A stretch of DNA of 64,000 nt from Megalopta genalis (Eukaryota; Arthropoda; Insecta; Hymenoptera; Halictidae): assembly GCF_051020955.1 (NCBI RefSeq), contig NW_027476154.1, positions 558,001 through 622,000 on the forward strand. Direction: 5' to 3'. The position numbers and the translations under genes are program-made. This document shows, in pieces, positions 10,841-22,696 of this stretch. Numbering within the stretch: the stretch's first letter is position 1; the number at the start of each line of letters is the position of its first letter. The notes below the pieces were generated by a model. The model had not been told where the DNA came from, ran no database searches, and worked only from the letters and a program-made list of their open reading frames with translations.

Positions 10841-13079
10841 AATGTTCAAAAATATGTTACAATAAAAATTGAATATGTTGTCATTTAAAACAATGCAGTC
10901 ATATAATGTAACAAATATAAATTTTTTGTCTCGTGTAGAATTTATTAACGACAGAGTATGCTAATCAACATGACAATGAAAGAAATCGTATTTCAAGGGG
11001 TTAATTACGTCGGAGAATCTGTAAAATTTTTTCTCCGAGGAATTTATAAATAGCCCGAGGCTATACGAATATTAAAAACTTTATAATGAAGGGATCGGAA
11101 TAGTTGAATTTTGTGGAAGGGTAATTATTCCTCAGACGAAGTTTGGTTGTTGACAGGAACAGCGATTCTTCGAACGAAATTTAAAATAAAAATTGAAATA
11201 TCATAAGAATTTTATATTGTTCAACATTGTTGATAATCATATTTTATCAATTTATAATGGTAAATAATATAAATTATAACAATAGTAAGTTCTAGCCAGA
11301 CCACATAGCTTATGTTAATTTTATAGCAATTACAATTTGAACGACACCAGTTAATGTTAGATTAATACGAATTTTAATTTCAGCAATGCTAATGCGAAAA
11401 TTTACAGCAATTTGAATTTCGATGATATTAAATGATATGTTATTAAGGAATTTCAATAAAAGCAAAATGTCGAAGAATTTTCAGAGTTGTTGTATACTGT
11501 TGATAATCAAATTTCATCAATTTATATTGTCAATTGATTGTACAAAAAATTAAAATATACACGCGAATATTTACGCTAATTTCACGCACTATATTCTCGA
11601 CATATGTAAATAACAATCTCAATCGCCTCTCACTTCTCAATCATCAGCCGATCATTGAATACATTGATTTTCACTTCTCTCGCATCATTCGATTCCGCAG
11701 TTATATCAATTATACAATTTTAATAAAAATAATCCCGAAAATATTATATAACTAATTAAAAATTGTTTCAATTATTGTTTTCATTCGTGATACACTAAAT
11801 ACGTAGCTTTCTCGTTATTAAATAAATGAATTTCCTTGTATATCAATTATGGAATTTATATACATCCATATTTCGGTTTCGTGAAATACTAAATAGAATT
11901 GATTCTCATATTATACAATAATTGAATTTTCGAACGTGATAATTATGGCATGGAACTCTTCGGAATTATAGCTGTGTTTGATTATTGAAGCACATTAGCG
12001 AGCCGAGAGATGACCAAGCAATATTAATTATGATTTCGAAAGTTTTCTTTTCGAAAGAAAATTACTGCTATATTTTTAGACACAATTTTTTTAACTTTAT
12101 ATTTATGTATATATGTACAAGAAAACTTTAATTCTGAAGATTTCTACTTAATTACCAATGAAATAATTATCAATTATGAATGATTTGAAAATTAAATAAA
12201 CATTGAGACAATCTTTAACAAAAATGTACGTGTACAAATCCATTTATTACTAATGATTTTATTCTCCACGATCTTCATGAAACTTCTTTGAAAATAGGTT
12301 TTAATAATTATTTCATATAAGTTCGTAACTAAAATAAATATTATAATTAAAATAAATATATTTATTTATGGAAAATGTTTTCTGTTCTTGATTTTCACGT
12401 AACTTCAACCAATGTAATATTTAATTATCATTACACATAAATTCAATTTAAATGAATGATGAAATAATCGTAAGAATAATACGCGGTTGTATTTGTTTAT
12501 AGAAGGTGATTTTCTCTCGTTAATTTTCATCGAACTGCAGAGGAAATAATAATAATTATTATTATTATTATGAACAAATTTCATTAAAATGGTTCCCAAT
12601 TATTAAAAGGAGAATACGTTCGATAATGAATTTCTCCTGACGAATTGCACAGAGATTATTACAACAACAAATGTATATTTTATATAGACATGTAAAATCA
12701 GTGGCCTAATCGAAGCTTATCAAACATTCACGAAACCAGTACGAAATAATCCTTGCGCTGATAGCTGGCTCATTATCAATCCATCAAATCCATAATCCCC
12801 TATGCAACAAATACGACGTGAACTCGAAAGTCGATCATTCTCTTTCTCGTCGATCAATACCGTTGAGAGTTTCGCAAAATTTTCCGCGAAAATCTCGCAT
12901 CAAACATAATTCCGCTATTCGAGTTTAGTTAAATGTGAATTCGAGCCGAATGATTTCGCACGATCCATCAAATGATAAATGTCGTCGACTGTAGAAATAC
13001 TATACATTAAAAAATCACAGCAGAAGCTCAATGATTGTAAGAATCGTTGTAATACATGGCAGAATTCCGATACATGCAA
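10841..13079. other. AT-rich stretch without recognised genes
   Basis: It contains one copy of the 1250-1690 repeat (11440-11860), an (ATT)n run near 12550 and short open frames only. Mirrored at about 30839-33077. Confidence 0.6.
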
Positions 13080-13850
13080 AATACAATTAAGAAGAAAATG
13101 ATAGAAATATTAGAAACTTGACGAAATACAATAATCAAATATAAAGATAGTAAAATGTAGAAACTATATAAATTCAGTAATCAAATGTAGATATATTCAA
13201 ATATGGATACTATTTATTATATATTACTATATATATTATATTTATTATATTATTATATTATAATATAGATTATTAATATACAACAAATATAAAATTTACT
13301 GAATTTTTGAATTCATGTAGCTTCTACATTTTAGTATTTTTATATTTGGCTATATGTATAAACAATATAAATAGAGTATACATAATAAATAAAGAAATAT
13401 TAAAAATATAAAAACTGCACGAATGTAATAATCAAATATAGAAATACTAAAGCCATAGAAACCACTAAAATGCAACTGGCGAATATAGAAACACTAAAAT
13501 ATAGAAACTACGTAAATGGAATAGTCAAATACACAAGAACTAAAAATTTAAAAATTATGAAAGATGCAAAATAGGGGAAAACTATAAAAAAAGACCGGTG
13601 TAAGTTGTGATTACGAAAAATATAGAGTCTACAGAAAATGCAATAGTCAAATATACAAGTACTAGAAATTTAAAAATTGTAAGATATGTAAACTGGGGGA
13701 AAACTATAAAAAATAGTTTTTCCTCCTGTAAATCGTGGTAGTACTAATATAAATGACAAATAAAATTAATAACTAATTACCAATGATCAAATATAGAAAT
13801 ACCAAAAATTTTAGAAAGTGTAGAAGATATAAAATAGGCGGGGAATATAA
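13080..13850. repeat. Degenerate minisatellite, unit about 46 bp
   Basis: Units resemble AATCAAATATAGAAATACTA then AAATGTAGAAACTA and a short tail. Around 13200-13340 the units switch orientation, giving a local inverted repeat centred on TATTA runs. Mirrored at about 30068-30838, where one 6-bp difference from the left arm is visible near 30200. Confidence 0.65.
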
Positions 13851-14998
13851 CAAACAATATTATAAATGATAAAATTATCGTTATCATCATTTTACACTTT
13901 TAAACATTACACGAAGCAAAATTGTGTAACTTAACAAAAAAAAAATTATTGTGTGTGTATTATACTATTTTCTATATTTAATATACATATAATTGGGTTG
14001 ATGGTTTTAATCAATCATCTTCTCCTAATAGCATGTAATTACAGTCGCATTACAATATTCATCATACTCCAATCACAATCACAAATGGCGAGTTCTAATT
14101 ACATTACAGCCAATATCGTATAATATTATATGTACATAGTCACCTTGTCACCGTCCACTCACCACAAACCACATCCAGTCTCTCACGAAATCAATATTAG
14201 CTTATAAGAAATTTATATTTCGACAACAGGAAACAATAATACCTCTCATCATATTAGTTTATGTCAATTTAACAGCAATTTGAATTTTAACGACACTAAT
14301 TAATGTTAGGATAATATGAATTTTAAGTTCGAGAATATAATATTTTAATATATATAATAACATATATAATAATAATTTAATAATATTTTTTGTACAGAAC
14401 TTCAACTCTCATGCTATTAAATAATATTTTTTGTTCAGGTATTAAAGCTCCAATAATATTGAACGGAATTATAATAACATCGATACGAATTTTATATTAA
14501 ATTTATGGGATATATGATGCTCAATGTTATATTTTCATATGATATTGTTTAAAATTGTCTCATATTGTTCTTTTTAACAATGTTTGTTATATGACGTACA
14601 ATGATTATTTATTGATATCACATTTATGAGGAATTTAGATATCAATAATTACTATCGCATAAATAACGATAACTAGATTGTTGCATCATTAAAATATTTG
14701 AATAATACAACGAGGAACTCAAATTTCCATGATTTTAAATAATGTTTAATTTATTAGGAATTCCAGGATCAATAACATTATACACAATGTAATCGTACTA
14801 AACCATTCTTATTAGGTTAATGCATAATTTAATACGGTAATAATGTATTAAATGCTGCAGCAATAAAAAAATATAAAAAATGTAAATTTGATAATATTAT
14901 TAATTATATATATTTTATATATAAATATATATATATATATAATTAATAAAATATTATTAAATTAACATTTTTTATATTTTATAATATATAATTATAAT

Positions 14999-15040
<42 letters not shown>

Positions 15041-15084
15041 TACTATATAATATACAATATAATAATTTAGTATAATATATATAT

Positions 15085-15119
<35 letters not shown>

Positions 15120-15590
15120 TATACTGTATATTATACTAAATTATTATATCGTGTATTATATAGTATAATTAAATACATTTATACTGTATATCATACTAAA
15201 AACTGTACATTATATATAATATAATGTAATACATTAAATACTATTTCTAGTATTTTACATAATTGCCAAAAGCTGAGTAATTAAATTATATTACGTTCGC
15301 TATCAGCATAGTTATATTTATTGTATTTATTGCATTAAATACATTGTATCATCTTACGCGACATGATGAAAATGCCGCCAAAGTGAAGGCATCAATTCTC
15401 TAAATATCATGCTATGTGCTATAATTTTAAATAATTATATTCAGAACATTAATATGACGTTCTTTATGCTGCGGGCGAACGTGTTAAGCAATGATCCAAA
15501 CGCCACGGGTTGAAATGACCTCGACGGTCCATAAACCAAAAATAATATTCTTCCTAATTGATCGCATTTTTTAATTCGAATCTTAACCGT
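13851..15590. other. AT-rich stretch with (TA)n tracts, no recognised gene
   Basis: Nested AT microsatellites lie at 14890-15190, including long TA runs and inverted repeats such as the GTATAATATACAGTATA type, which could extrude cruciforms. The right arm (about 28317-30067) differs in (TA)n length by roughly 17 bp. No coding sequence is recognised. Confidence 0.6.
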
Positions 15591-16340
15591 TAGAAGCGAT
15601 ACGCAATTTCAATGCGTTCCTTTTAACGCTGCCAAAAACCTGTTCCCAGTCACGTCCCACCAAAATTGATATTCCCCGCCGTCGCCACAAATTTCCAATA
15701 AACTCGCCGCACCAACAGCGCCGCCGAAACCGAAGAAGGAAAACTCGATCGACACTCGCGTGTTTCCCGGTAACGAATCGTCGCTTTCGCCACTCCAACC
15801 ACGAGTGCAAACACTACGTGGCTGCATCACCGACATCTTTAGGTGCTGGATCGGGGTGGGGTGGGGGGTCGTCGTTGGTGTTCGCTAAAGGTTGCCTCTG
15901 TGTTGTAAATAAACGGCGCGACCCGATCGTACTGAAGATAGAAGCCAATCATCCAGCAGGATTTCTGGTTTCCTTTAGTTCCGTCCCCCTCCACCGCTTT
16001 CTTCCGTACCTTATGGAGCATAGCAGTACTATCCCCCCCCCAAAAAAAAAAATTTGCCGGAAAGCGATATTCGGAGTACGTATAGACTAACGGTCGTAAG
16101 ACGTTGCCCGCGACCATCGAAACCGTCTTCCGACGGTTAATCCGATACATGGAGTTGCGAAATTTCAGCGACACGGTTGTTTTTATGTTTCTGGTCTCCT
16201 GACTTCTGCGAACGGCGGATTACGATCGCCGGATATCCATCTCGGTGGACGTAGAATAAAGCAGACCCGATTTTCTGAAGCTTCGCAGATTATGGTATTC
16301 GGAAATAAAAGAATTTCGTAGCTTGCTTTCAAGAGCCTTT
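15591..16340. other. GC-richer unique block, unassigned
   Basis: Overlapping short open frames run on both strands but show no domain. A C9-A10 homopolymer junction lies near 16031-16050 and is conserved in the right arm at about 27855-27875. It could be the edge of an unrecognised element or a regulatory block. I do not assign a function. Confidence 0.45.
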
Positions 16341-16345
16341 TAGAG

Positions 16346-16958
16346 TGTAACGTACGGAGGATCTTCCCACGAATTTTTTATATTCCCTCCTGAAGGCATA
16401 CGCCAGGCTGGCGCCAGCCAGCCGGGGATTCATTTGTATATCGCGAGTCGAGTACCTCCGAGAGAGTACGACGACGAACATTTCTGGAGTCGGACCACAT
16501 AGGATCATCCCCACTACCATTTTTCCACAGAAAAACTGACTATATAAAGGGCCCAAACGCGACCGGGAATTGGGCTAGTTTCGAGTCATTCGTCGACGCG
16601 GAAACATTAGTAACATCGAGTTTCAATTCTTCTTCCGCGAAAACTTACTTACAGTTGTAAAACCCAACGCGTAATAATTTAGTTTTTACCAGTTTTCTTT
16701 GGTTTCAAGTTTAATCATTTCCACCTCCTGTTTCAAACCAGTAGTTGGTATAACCCACCAAGATATATCTTAACCGCTCGAGGTATATCTTTATTTCTTT
16801 TCTAACCCTAATATCAATTTCTCCAAACACCTTATCCTAATTTTAAAGGTAGCTACCCGTGTCGAAATAAACATCGGCTGGTCTACGCACCTCATCCAAA
16901 AATTCCAATTACATGCAACCTCCGGCCACCCAAACTGCCTGGCCCTCGGCTCGTAACA
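16346..16958 (+). mobile_element. Probable solo LTR, 613 bp (left arm)
   Basis: It starts TGTAACGTACGG and ends CTCGTAACA, the TG...CA form of LTRs. The 4-bp direct repeat AGAG flanks it (16342-16345 and 16959-16962), typical of Gypsy-type insertion. A TATA box TATATAAA lies at 16541, and AATAAA lies at 16866-16871, in the order expected of U3-R-U5. No internal region or second LTR adjoins, so it is a solo LTR. It is called from end structure only. Confidence 0.6.
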
Positions 16959-17241
16959 AGAGCATGATAAGACGAGTAGTATTGTGGTCATTTAATCCTG
17001 AGATAGTAGCGTCTGAAAGCAGAGGAACTTAAATATTTTTGATAAATTATTTTCGTTTAATTTTAAATAGAATCGTACGTGTTTTGATGAAGGGCGAAGA
17101 AACGAATCCAACAAGTATAATGATTGAATACTTTCGATTGTTTAACCTCGATATGTTTGCGTTTGAAAGTTGATTACTTAATGTTTCGGACACGATATTG
17201 TTACAAGAATTATATCTCTTTTTTAATGTTTATGATAATAT

Positions 17242-17491
17242 TGTTACGGCGACTTGTCCAAATCAAGTGGCTGTAATGTGAAACAGCCCTGTTGTGAACA
17301 CCTCCTTAAAGAATAATAGAAGAGAGGGGTTGCCACGGAGGTGTGTTATCAACGGACAATCGAAGAGTCGGGATCGGACCGTCGAGCGGTCCAAAGATCT
17401 CAAACATAATTGAATTGAGTTGTATTATAGTTTATGTACTTTATTGTAAATAAAATGCCGCGACGCGAAAGAAATGCAGTAATTCGCAACA
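17242..17491 (+). mobile_element. Solo LTR, 250 bp, nested in the Tc1-like element
   Basis: The LTR begins TGTTACGGCGACTTG and ends TTCGCAACA, with ATAT duplicated on each side. Removing it and one ATAT restores the sequence of the other terminal repeat of the host transposon, which confirms the insertion. AATAAA lies at 17449-17454. The 4-bp duplication fits a Gypsy-type element. Confidence 0.85.
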
Positions 17492-17654
17492 ATATTATTG
17501 AATCAATTGTTTTCTCATATAATAAAGCACTCCTTAAAGTAAGTAGAAACATAAATTTTGTTTATTTATTGCACATGTCCTTTTGTATAATAAGCGATAA
17601 ACAAGATAGTGACGAAATTTAACGTCACAAAAATAATCGGACAGTCCGTAGGTA

Positions 17655-18070
17655 TAGGTGAACTAGTTTTTATCGATGGTATTATGGATAAAATGAAATA
17701 TTTGGACATTTTTTAAAGAAAATTTAATTACAAGTGTTATAAATATGGGTGTACGTACAGTTTTAAGTTTTATTAGGACAGTGATCCTAAACACAAGGTC
17801 AGAATTGTACAGGAATATTTGTTAAACAATTGTCCAAAAGTACTGCATCCTTCTCCTCAATCGCCTGATTTAAATCCAATTAAAAATTTATGGGATCAAC
17901 TGGACCACAAAATTCGTACAATACTTACAAAGACAACAACAAAGATAAAACAACGTTTGTTAGACGAATGGAAACGAATTTCGTCGGATTATTTAAATAA
18001 AGTCATCTGTAACATGCCCAAGCGATTACATGAAGTAATAAAACAAAAGGGTCAACCGACAAAATATTAA
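17655..18070 (+). pseudogene. Tc1-like transposase, C-terminal remnant
   Basis: Translations show LVFIDGIMDK, then DSDPKHK with the second catalytic Asp, then SPDLNPIKNLW and a C-terminal tail ending in a stop at 18070. The family is the DDE transposase of Tc1 elements, which cuts and pastes the transposon. It is dead: most of the N-terminal half is missing, stops interrupt the frame (for example TAG just before DSDPKHK), and the catalytic Glu of the usual NPIENLW is Lys here. The open part starts at 17819. The mirror copy carries the same defects. Confidence 0.88.
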
Positions 18071-18339
18071 TATTATGATAACGTGATTAAAAAGATTTTC
18101 ATTTTATATAAAATTAATGTAATTCATTCACTGTCCGAATATTTTTGTGACGTTAAATTTCCTCACAATCTTGTTCATCGCTTATTATACAAAAGAACAT
18201 GTGCAATAAATAAACAAAATTTATGTTTCTACTTACTTTGTATGAGAAAACAATTGATTCAATAATACTATCATAAACAATAAAAAGGAGCAATTGTTCT
18301 TGTATCAATATCGTGTCCGAATATTAATGCGAGTCACTG

Positions 18340-18899
18340 TATATATTCATTATACTCGTTGCATTTGTCTTTCGATGCTCTACAAGAATATCGGTAACAA
18401 TATACAGAGTGTTGTATAAAAGTGTGCTGGAAACAGGAGTAGTCCTCAGGAGTAGTATCTTTTTTTCAGATACAAATATCAAGCGGATTACGAAAAAAAA
18501 CCGAAAAAATGAACGTCGAATCTGTTGTACATACGAAAACCACACAATGGAGCGATAGAAAAAGACATATCCCTAGTTAACAATACATATGTAACAATAA
18601 TTTAAACAATATTTATAATTGATTATGTTTTTCTTATTACATTGTCTATAATCATATTGTTCATAACTGATAATATTCTTTATTACTACTTTAGACAATA
18701 TATTTGTACTACGTGACCTATAATATTATTTAAAAAAAATTGGTTAAGTAAACATTTTTATCACAGTTAAATACAAAAATTACTTAACACGAAGATCGTC
18801 GTATGAAATTTTATATTCCAATCATATAATTGTAGTCAAAAATCGTAGGCAAATATTGTAGCTAAAATAGAAAAATATTGACATCCACAAAAAATAAGT
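18340..18899. other. AT-rich flank, no recognised gene
   Basis: I see only short AT-rich open frames, including one on the minus strand at 18324-18545 without a known domain. Confidence 0.55.
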
Positions 18900-19090
18900 A
18901 CTTGGTCAATGAAAATATATAAAGTAAAATGTACAACTAAAATGTTTAGATTAAATGTTCAAACAAACTGTTCGATAAACATGCTTAAAATAAAATGTTC
19001 AACTAAAATGTGTAAAATAAAGTATTCACAACCAATATGTTTAAAATGAAGTGTTCAAAATAAAATGTTCAACTAAAATTAACATCTACG
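18900..19090 (+). repeat. AAAATGTTCAACTA minisatellite (left arm)
   Basis: Degenerate units of about 14-20 bp (AAAATGTTCAACTA, AAAATGTGTAAAATAAA) are repeated. The array is mirrored at 24817-25007 and related to the array at 22545-22696 beside the palindrome junction. Confidence 0.7.
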
Positions 19091-19740
19091 AAAAATAAGT
19101 TCGAAACAATGCTTGTGTACGTCGATAGCGTCTGGTGTCGCATTTCGTATCGACAGCGCATTCAAATTCAGGAAACCTCGAAAACATGAAAACACCGATT
19201 TTCATAAAAGTCGCACGAAGTTGTGGATTGTGGCCAACTCTTTGAGCGAAAAGTGCGACGTGTGGCGTCGGGTGTCATCTGTCGAAGGAACGTGCAAACG
19301 TCGGAATACAAAAATTCTCCCCTCCACACTCTCGCCGATCCCATCGCACACTCTAACCGCCATTTCTGGCGCGGCTCCTATCGGGTCCCTTATTTCGTCG
19401 ACGAAAAAATGGGGAGGTGGGTGAACTGGAATAATGCAGTCTCAAGCCTCCGCGACCTAACCCAGTGAAATGAATTGGAGGATCGTGCCCCGACCGTGAA
19501 AATCGACGCCAGAAAAATATTTTCCTGGCCTTCGTGCTCCGGGCAACGAACGATGCCGATCTTTTGCGTAAGCCGCTTCCAGATATCTCGCAGAGTCGCT
19601 GAGATCGCTCGGTCCCCGAAAAATTCCGTTGGAAAAGTCGTTCGCCCATCGATAGCAAAGATTTCTCGCAGACGGAAGTGGTCACGATTTTTTTTCTTGC
19701 GGATTTTAGGGTCGAAGGTTTAGGTTAGGTGGACGGGTTT
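19091..19740. other. GC-rich block with overlapping open frames, unassigned
   Basis: Open frames of 80-110 codons overlap on both strands, as expected in GC-rich DNA. None shows a recognisable domain or start context. It could be a promoter or exon of an unrecognised gene, or a transposon fragment. The mirror block at 24184-24794 translates identically in every frame. Confidence 0.45.
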
Positions 19741-20019
19741 TTATGGAGCTTGGTGGATGGCGTATGAAATGGAGGGTTCGGGGTGTAGTGAAAAAAAAAG
19801 ATTGCAAATTGAATTGATATTTTATATTGCTAGTAATAATAAAATTTTTTATTTCATTAAAAAATCATTCAAATAATTCGACAAATTATTTATTTATTAT
19901 TGCAAATGATAAAAAAAATATTTATTATGCAAATAAAATGTTATTTTTCATTTGGGTTTTAGAGAGGGACGAAAAGATTTAGAATACTATTTGCGCTGAT
20001 ATACATATGTATACTTAGT

Positions 20020-21415
20020 GAATAAATTTAGGATAATGTAAATTAAAGGGTTGGAACTTGAGTTCCAATATATCAATTACTAAAGAATTGAATTTGTATT
20101 ACAAAGTTTCAATTATTTAAATCTCAAAATTTTAATTTTTTTAATTTTAATTTAAATATTAAGTTACACTTCTGCTTATGTCTACATGCTCCTATGTATT
20201 CAATAAATAGATTTTGGCTAGATTTTCTTTCTAATGTAAATTAAGGGTTGTTGACCAAGGTGATAATTACTGAAGGGGTGAATTCGGAGTGCATAGTTAA
20301 TATTTAAAATAATTTCGAAATATTGATGAGTATTGATTTATTTTTGTCAATAGATTTAAGCTAGAACTCCATTTCCTTATAAATTTAAAGGTCCAGGGTT
20401 AATGACTGACGTGTATTAGTTACTGCTGAAGTAAATTTGGGGTGTAAGGTGAGTATTTTAAATTACTGTGAAATATTCACGAATGCTGATTTCAGTCAAT
20501 AAAGGTCCGGCTTCCCTTTTCGATGTGAATGGAATGGTCGAGGGTTAATGACCGATTGATCGTGGGCAAAGTGAACATTTACAATCATTCCGGAATATTT
20601 CTGCATGCCGACGTATTTTTATAAAATCGACTTAGACCAGGTTTGCTAATACATTTCTATTAAATACGTTAAATAAATTTAAGTTAGCTTTCCTTTATTT
20701 TCTGAATCAGGGCGCCGAGGCTTGATGATAAAGATATCAACTATTGAAAGGGTGATTTTGAGGTGCAAAATTGACAGTTAAGATTATTCTAAGACACTCC
20801 CTGCGCTCTGATAATATTTTCTTGTCTACACGTATTCTGTAAGCAAGGGTTCGAGGTTCCCCTCTTGTACACAAGTTACCCAAAGGGGTGAGTTTGGGGT
20901 GCAAAGTTGGCAGTTTGTATTATTTTGGAAAGTTTGTTGATACTAATATTATTTATGTCATGTAAATTTCGGCTGGGTTCTCCTCTTTTTAATGTAAATC
21001 AGCTGGTTGCGGGGCGGTGTTGTACATCTAATTTACAGTAGGGACGAATTTTGGGGTGGAAAATTCACATAATTTTCGGAAGCTCGCAGATACTTACATA
21101 TCTTTATTATGTAAGTTCATGTTGTACTTCCCTTTTAATATAAATCGGGGGATTGAGGGTTGAAGCTTCAAATGTTGATTGCCGAAAGGGTGAATTAGGG
21201 GTAGAAAGACTACGGTCTAAACTATTCCAAGATATTTCTTCGTTCTTAGAAAAATTAATTGACTAAATGTGTCGTAAATTAGCTTCCCAATATGCGTGCA
21301 AGGGTTGAGTGCGGTATGTTTAAGGCATCAGTTACTAGAAGGGTGAATTTAGGGTGCGAGGGTTTACGTAGTTTCCGAGGAGGTCGTAGACTCTATTTTT
21401 ATGCGGGTACGTTTA
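20020..21415 (+). repeat. Degenerate satellite, unit about 150 bp, eight or nine units
   Basis: A landmark resembling GAAGGGGTGAATTTGGGGTG recurs near 20274, 20430, 20740, 20883, 21041, 21184 and 21338. Each is preceded by a GGGTT-GANNNNT-like segment and followed by an AT-rich tail. Spacing is mostly 143-158 bp. The left arm of the palindrome stops inside the unit at 21184, and the array continues about 200 bp into the spacer. The right arm carries the matching units at 22697-23887. Confidence 0.8.
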
Positions 21416-22544
21416 TGTGGTAGCCAGTAATTTTCATGACGTTGTAATGACCAGAACTATAATTCTAGGCAATCATAGGTCTGTTGAAGCTGGTGATACT
21501 TCTGATTCTAACCGCATTCCTGTTCTCTCTCGCTGCCGTAACACGGTTGATGGAGCTGACTGTCATCGTAATGTATCCGGTGCCCATTTTCGTGCTCAGA
21601 CTATTTTCGAGAGTAGTCGTGAGTACATGTATAAAGGCAAATCTTACTTTCTGAAACATTCGCTCTTCCCATAAATCATCTTAATATTATGCTAATTTCT
21701 TAACATAACATTGGCTATTAACTTTTTAGTTTATCTAACAAGTAACTTACGTGGTCAGCATTAGTAAAATTAAGAAATTATTAATCACTGTCTCGAAACC
21801 ATTTTTATGCAAAATAATCGAATATTCTTGGTAGTTGATTGTGATAATTTTTCAGCATTTTGCTAGTGGTTTTTCGGTTGATTTAGTAACTTCTGCGGTC
21901 GTCGTTAAAAAATTTAATATAAATTATATTATTCATAATCACTAAACCATTTTTATGCAAACTTCTGGTCAAAATATTTTAAAAGTTGATGGACAATTTT
22001 GTCGTGCCTCGCTAGTGACTTTTCAGTTTACCTAGTAACTTCTGTGATCGACGTTAATAAAGTAAATAATAAAATGAATTGCACACTACGAACGTGGTCC
22101 AAAAGTATCAATAACGTCGGGGTAATTATACATACTCGATCAGCAACAAGCGGTCCGAAAGCGTTCGTTGCTCGCTTTTTATTTAAACATTCGCGCTGGT
22201 GTCGACCCCGTGTATTTTCTCGCGGCATAAGCGCCCAGGAAAATGGAAAACTGTCATCGTGACTGAGGGAAGTCTGGTGAAATATTAGGTTATTACGCGA
22301 TTTGGTAATCCCATATCGTCCCAGAATCCGTCGCGCGAGTAATTCGGTGAAATTAGATCAGCCATTATGCCGATCCGCAAAATTCCATCTTAAGAGAGAT
22401 ATTTCGGGCATTCGAAGGGATCATTAAACTCTCTAATTGTAAGTCGGCTTCATCAAAAACATCACTGACTTCTAATTTTTCTGAAATTTTAATTTCTATA
22501 ATATTTTCAGACGCGTTTATAAATTAATTTCAAAAGGACATTCT

Positions 22545-22607
22545 ATTTAAGCGTTTCAAATAAAATGTTTCACTAAAATGTTTAACTAAAATGATCATCT
22601 AAAATAA

Positions 22608-22639
<32 letters not shown>

Positions 22640-22696
22640 CTAAAATGTTTACAATTAAATGTTTGAAATGAATCATTCGTCTAAAATGTTTGAAAT
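22545..22696 (+). repeat. AAAATGTTNAACTA minisatellite at the right-arm junction
   Basis: Short degenerate units such as AAAATGTTTAACTA and AAAATGTTTGAAAT repeat here. The same family occupies 18900-19090 in the left arm and its mirror at 24817-25007. The right arm begins directly at the end of this array, so the array sits on one rearrangement breakpoint. Confidence 0.75.
22609..22638. repeat. (CA)15 microsatellite
   Basis: This is an uninterrupted CA dinucleotide run in the palindrome spacer, set inside an AAAATGTTNAACTA-type minisatellite. It lies about 60 bp from the start of the right arm. Confidence 0.97.

Larger units (their letters stand above)
17168..18339 (+). mobile_element. Defective Tc1-like DNA transposon with a nested solo LTR (left arm)
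   Basis: Terminal inverted repeats of about 200 bp match between the two ends. The 3' end reads, on the minus strand, CAGTGACTCGCATTAATATT, next to a TA. Shared blocks include CGGACACGATATTG and AACATAAATTTTGTTTATTT. The 5' repeat is split by a 250-bp solo LTR. The interior holds only the last part of a transposase. Mirrored at 25568-26739. Confidence 0.85.
1..21210 (+). repeat. Left arm of a giant inverted repeat (palindrome)
   Basis: This arm is the reverse complement of 22697-45031. Every sizeable open frame here recurs on the opposite strand in the right arm, usually with identical translation. The arm ends abruptly: base 21210 pairs with 22697, and the next bases outward into the spacer no longer match. 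The junction falls inside a degenerate tandem repeat of about 150 bp per unit. The left end is cut by the window, so the true arm may be longer than 21.2 kb. Visible differences from the right arm are scattered substitutions, an 11-17 bp AT-microsatellite difference near 15.07 kb, a small indel near 13.72 kb, and the absence of the LINE found at 35266-36364. Confidence 0.95.
21211..22696. other. Unpaired spacer at the centre of the palindrome
   Basis: These 1486 bases are not mirrored. The first 200 continue the 150-bp satellite of the left arm. Next come short overlapping open frames on both strands (about 21417-21674) that I cannot assign to a family. An imperfect internal duplication follows: 21790-21930 resembles 21945-22060, both carrying AACCATTTTTATGCAAA and CTAGTGACTTTTC-like segments. 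The right end is a minisatellite built on AAAATGTTNAACTA, interrupted by a (CA)15 run. A non-palindromic spacer argues against a simple fold-back sequencing artefact, which would have little or no spacer. Confidence 0.85.

Noticed and set aside
17181..17640. Host gene suggested by the frame starting MPRRERNAVIRNN near 17434-17622
   Set aside because: The frame starts in the solo LTR and crosses into the transposon terminal repeat. It is a chance fusion of two mobile elements.
19091..19740. Overlapping frames of 80-110 codons on both strands, repeated identically at 24184-24794
   Set aside because: Identity simply reflects the inverted duplication. No domain, no splice-consistent gene model, and GC-rich DNA gives such frames by chance.
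21417..21674. An 85-codon plus-strand frame and a 64-codon minus-strand frame in the spacer as a possible gene
   Set aside because: I could not recognise any family, and no splice sites or promoter stood out. Left unassigned.
21211..22696. Palindrome as a simple missed-adapter fold-back read artefact
   Set aside because: Such artefacts have almost no spacer and no insertion difference between arms. The 1.5-kb unique spacer and the one-arm LINE make this form of artefact unlikely, though a haplotype mis-join remains possible.
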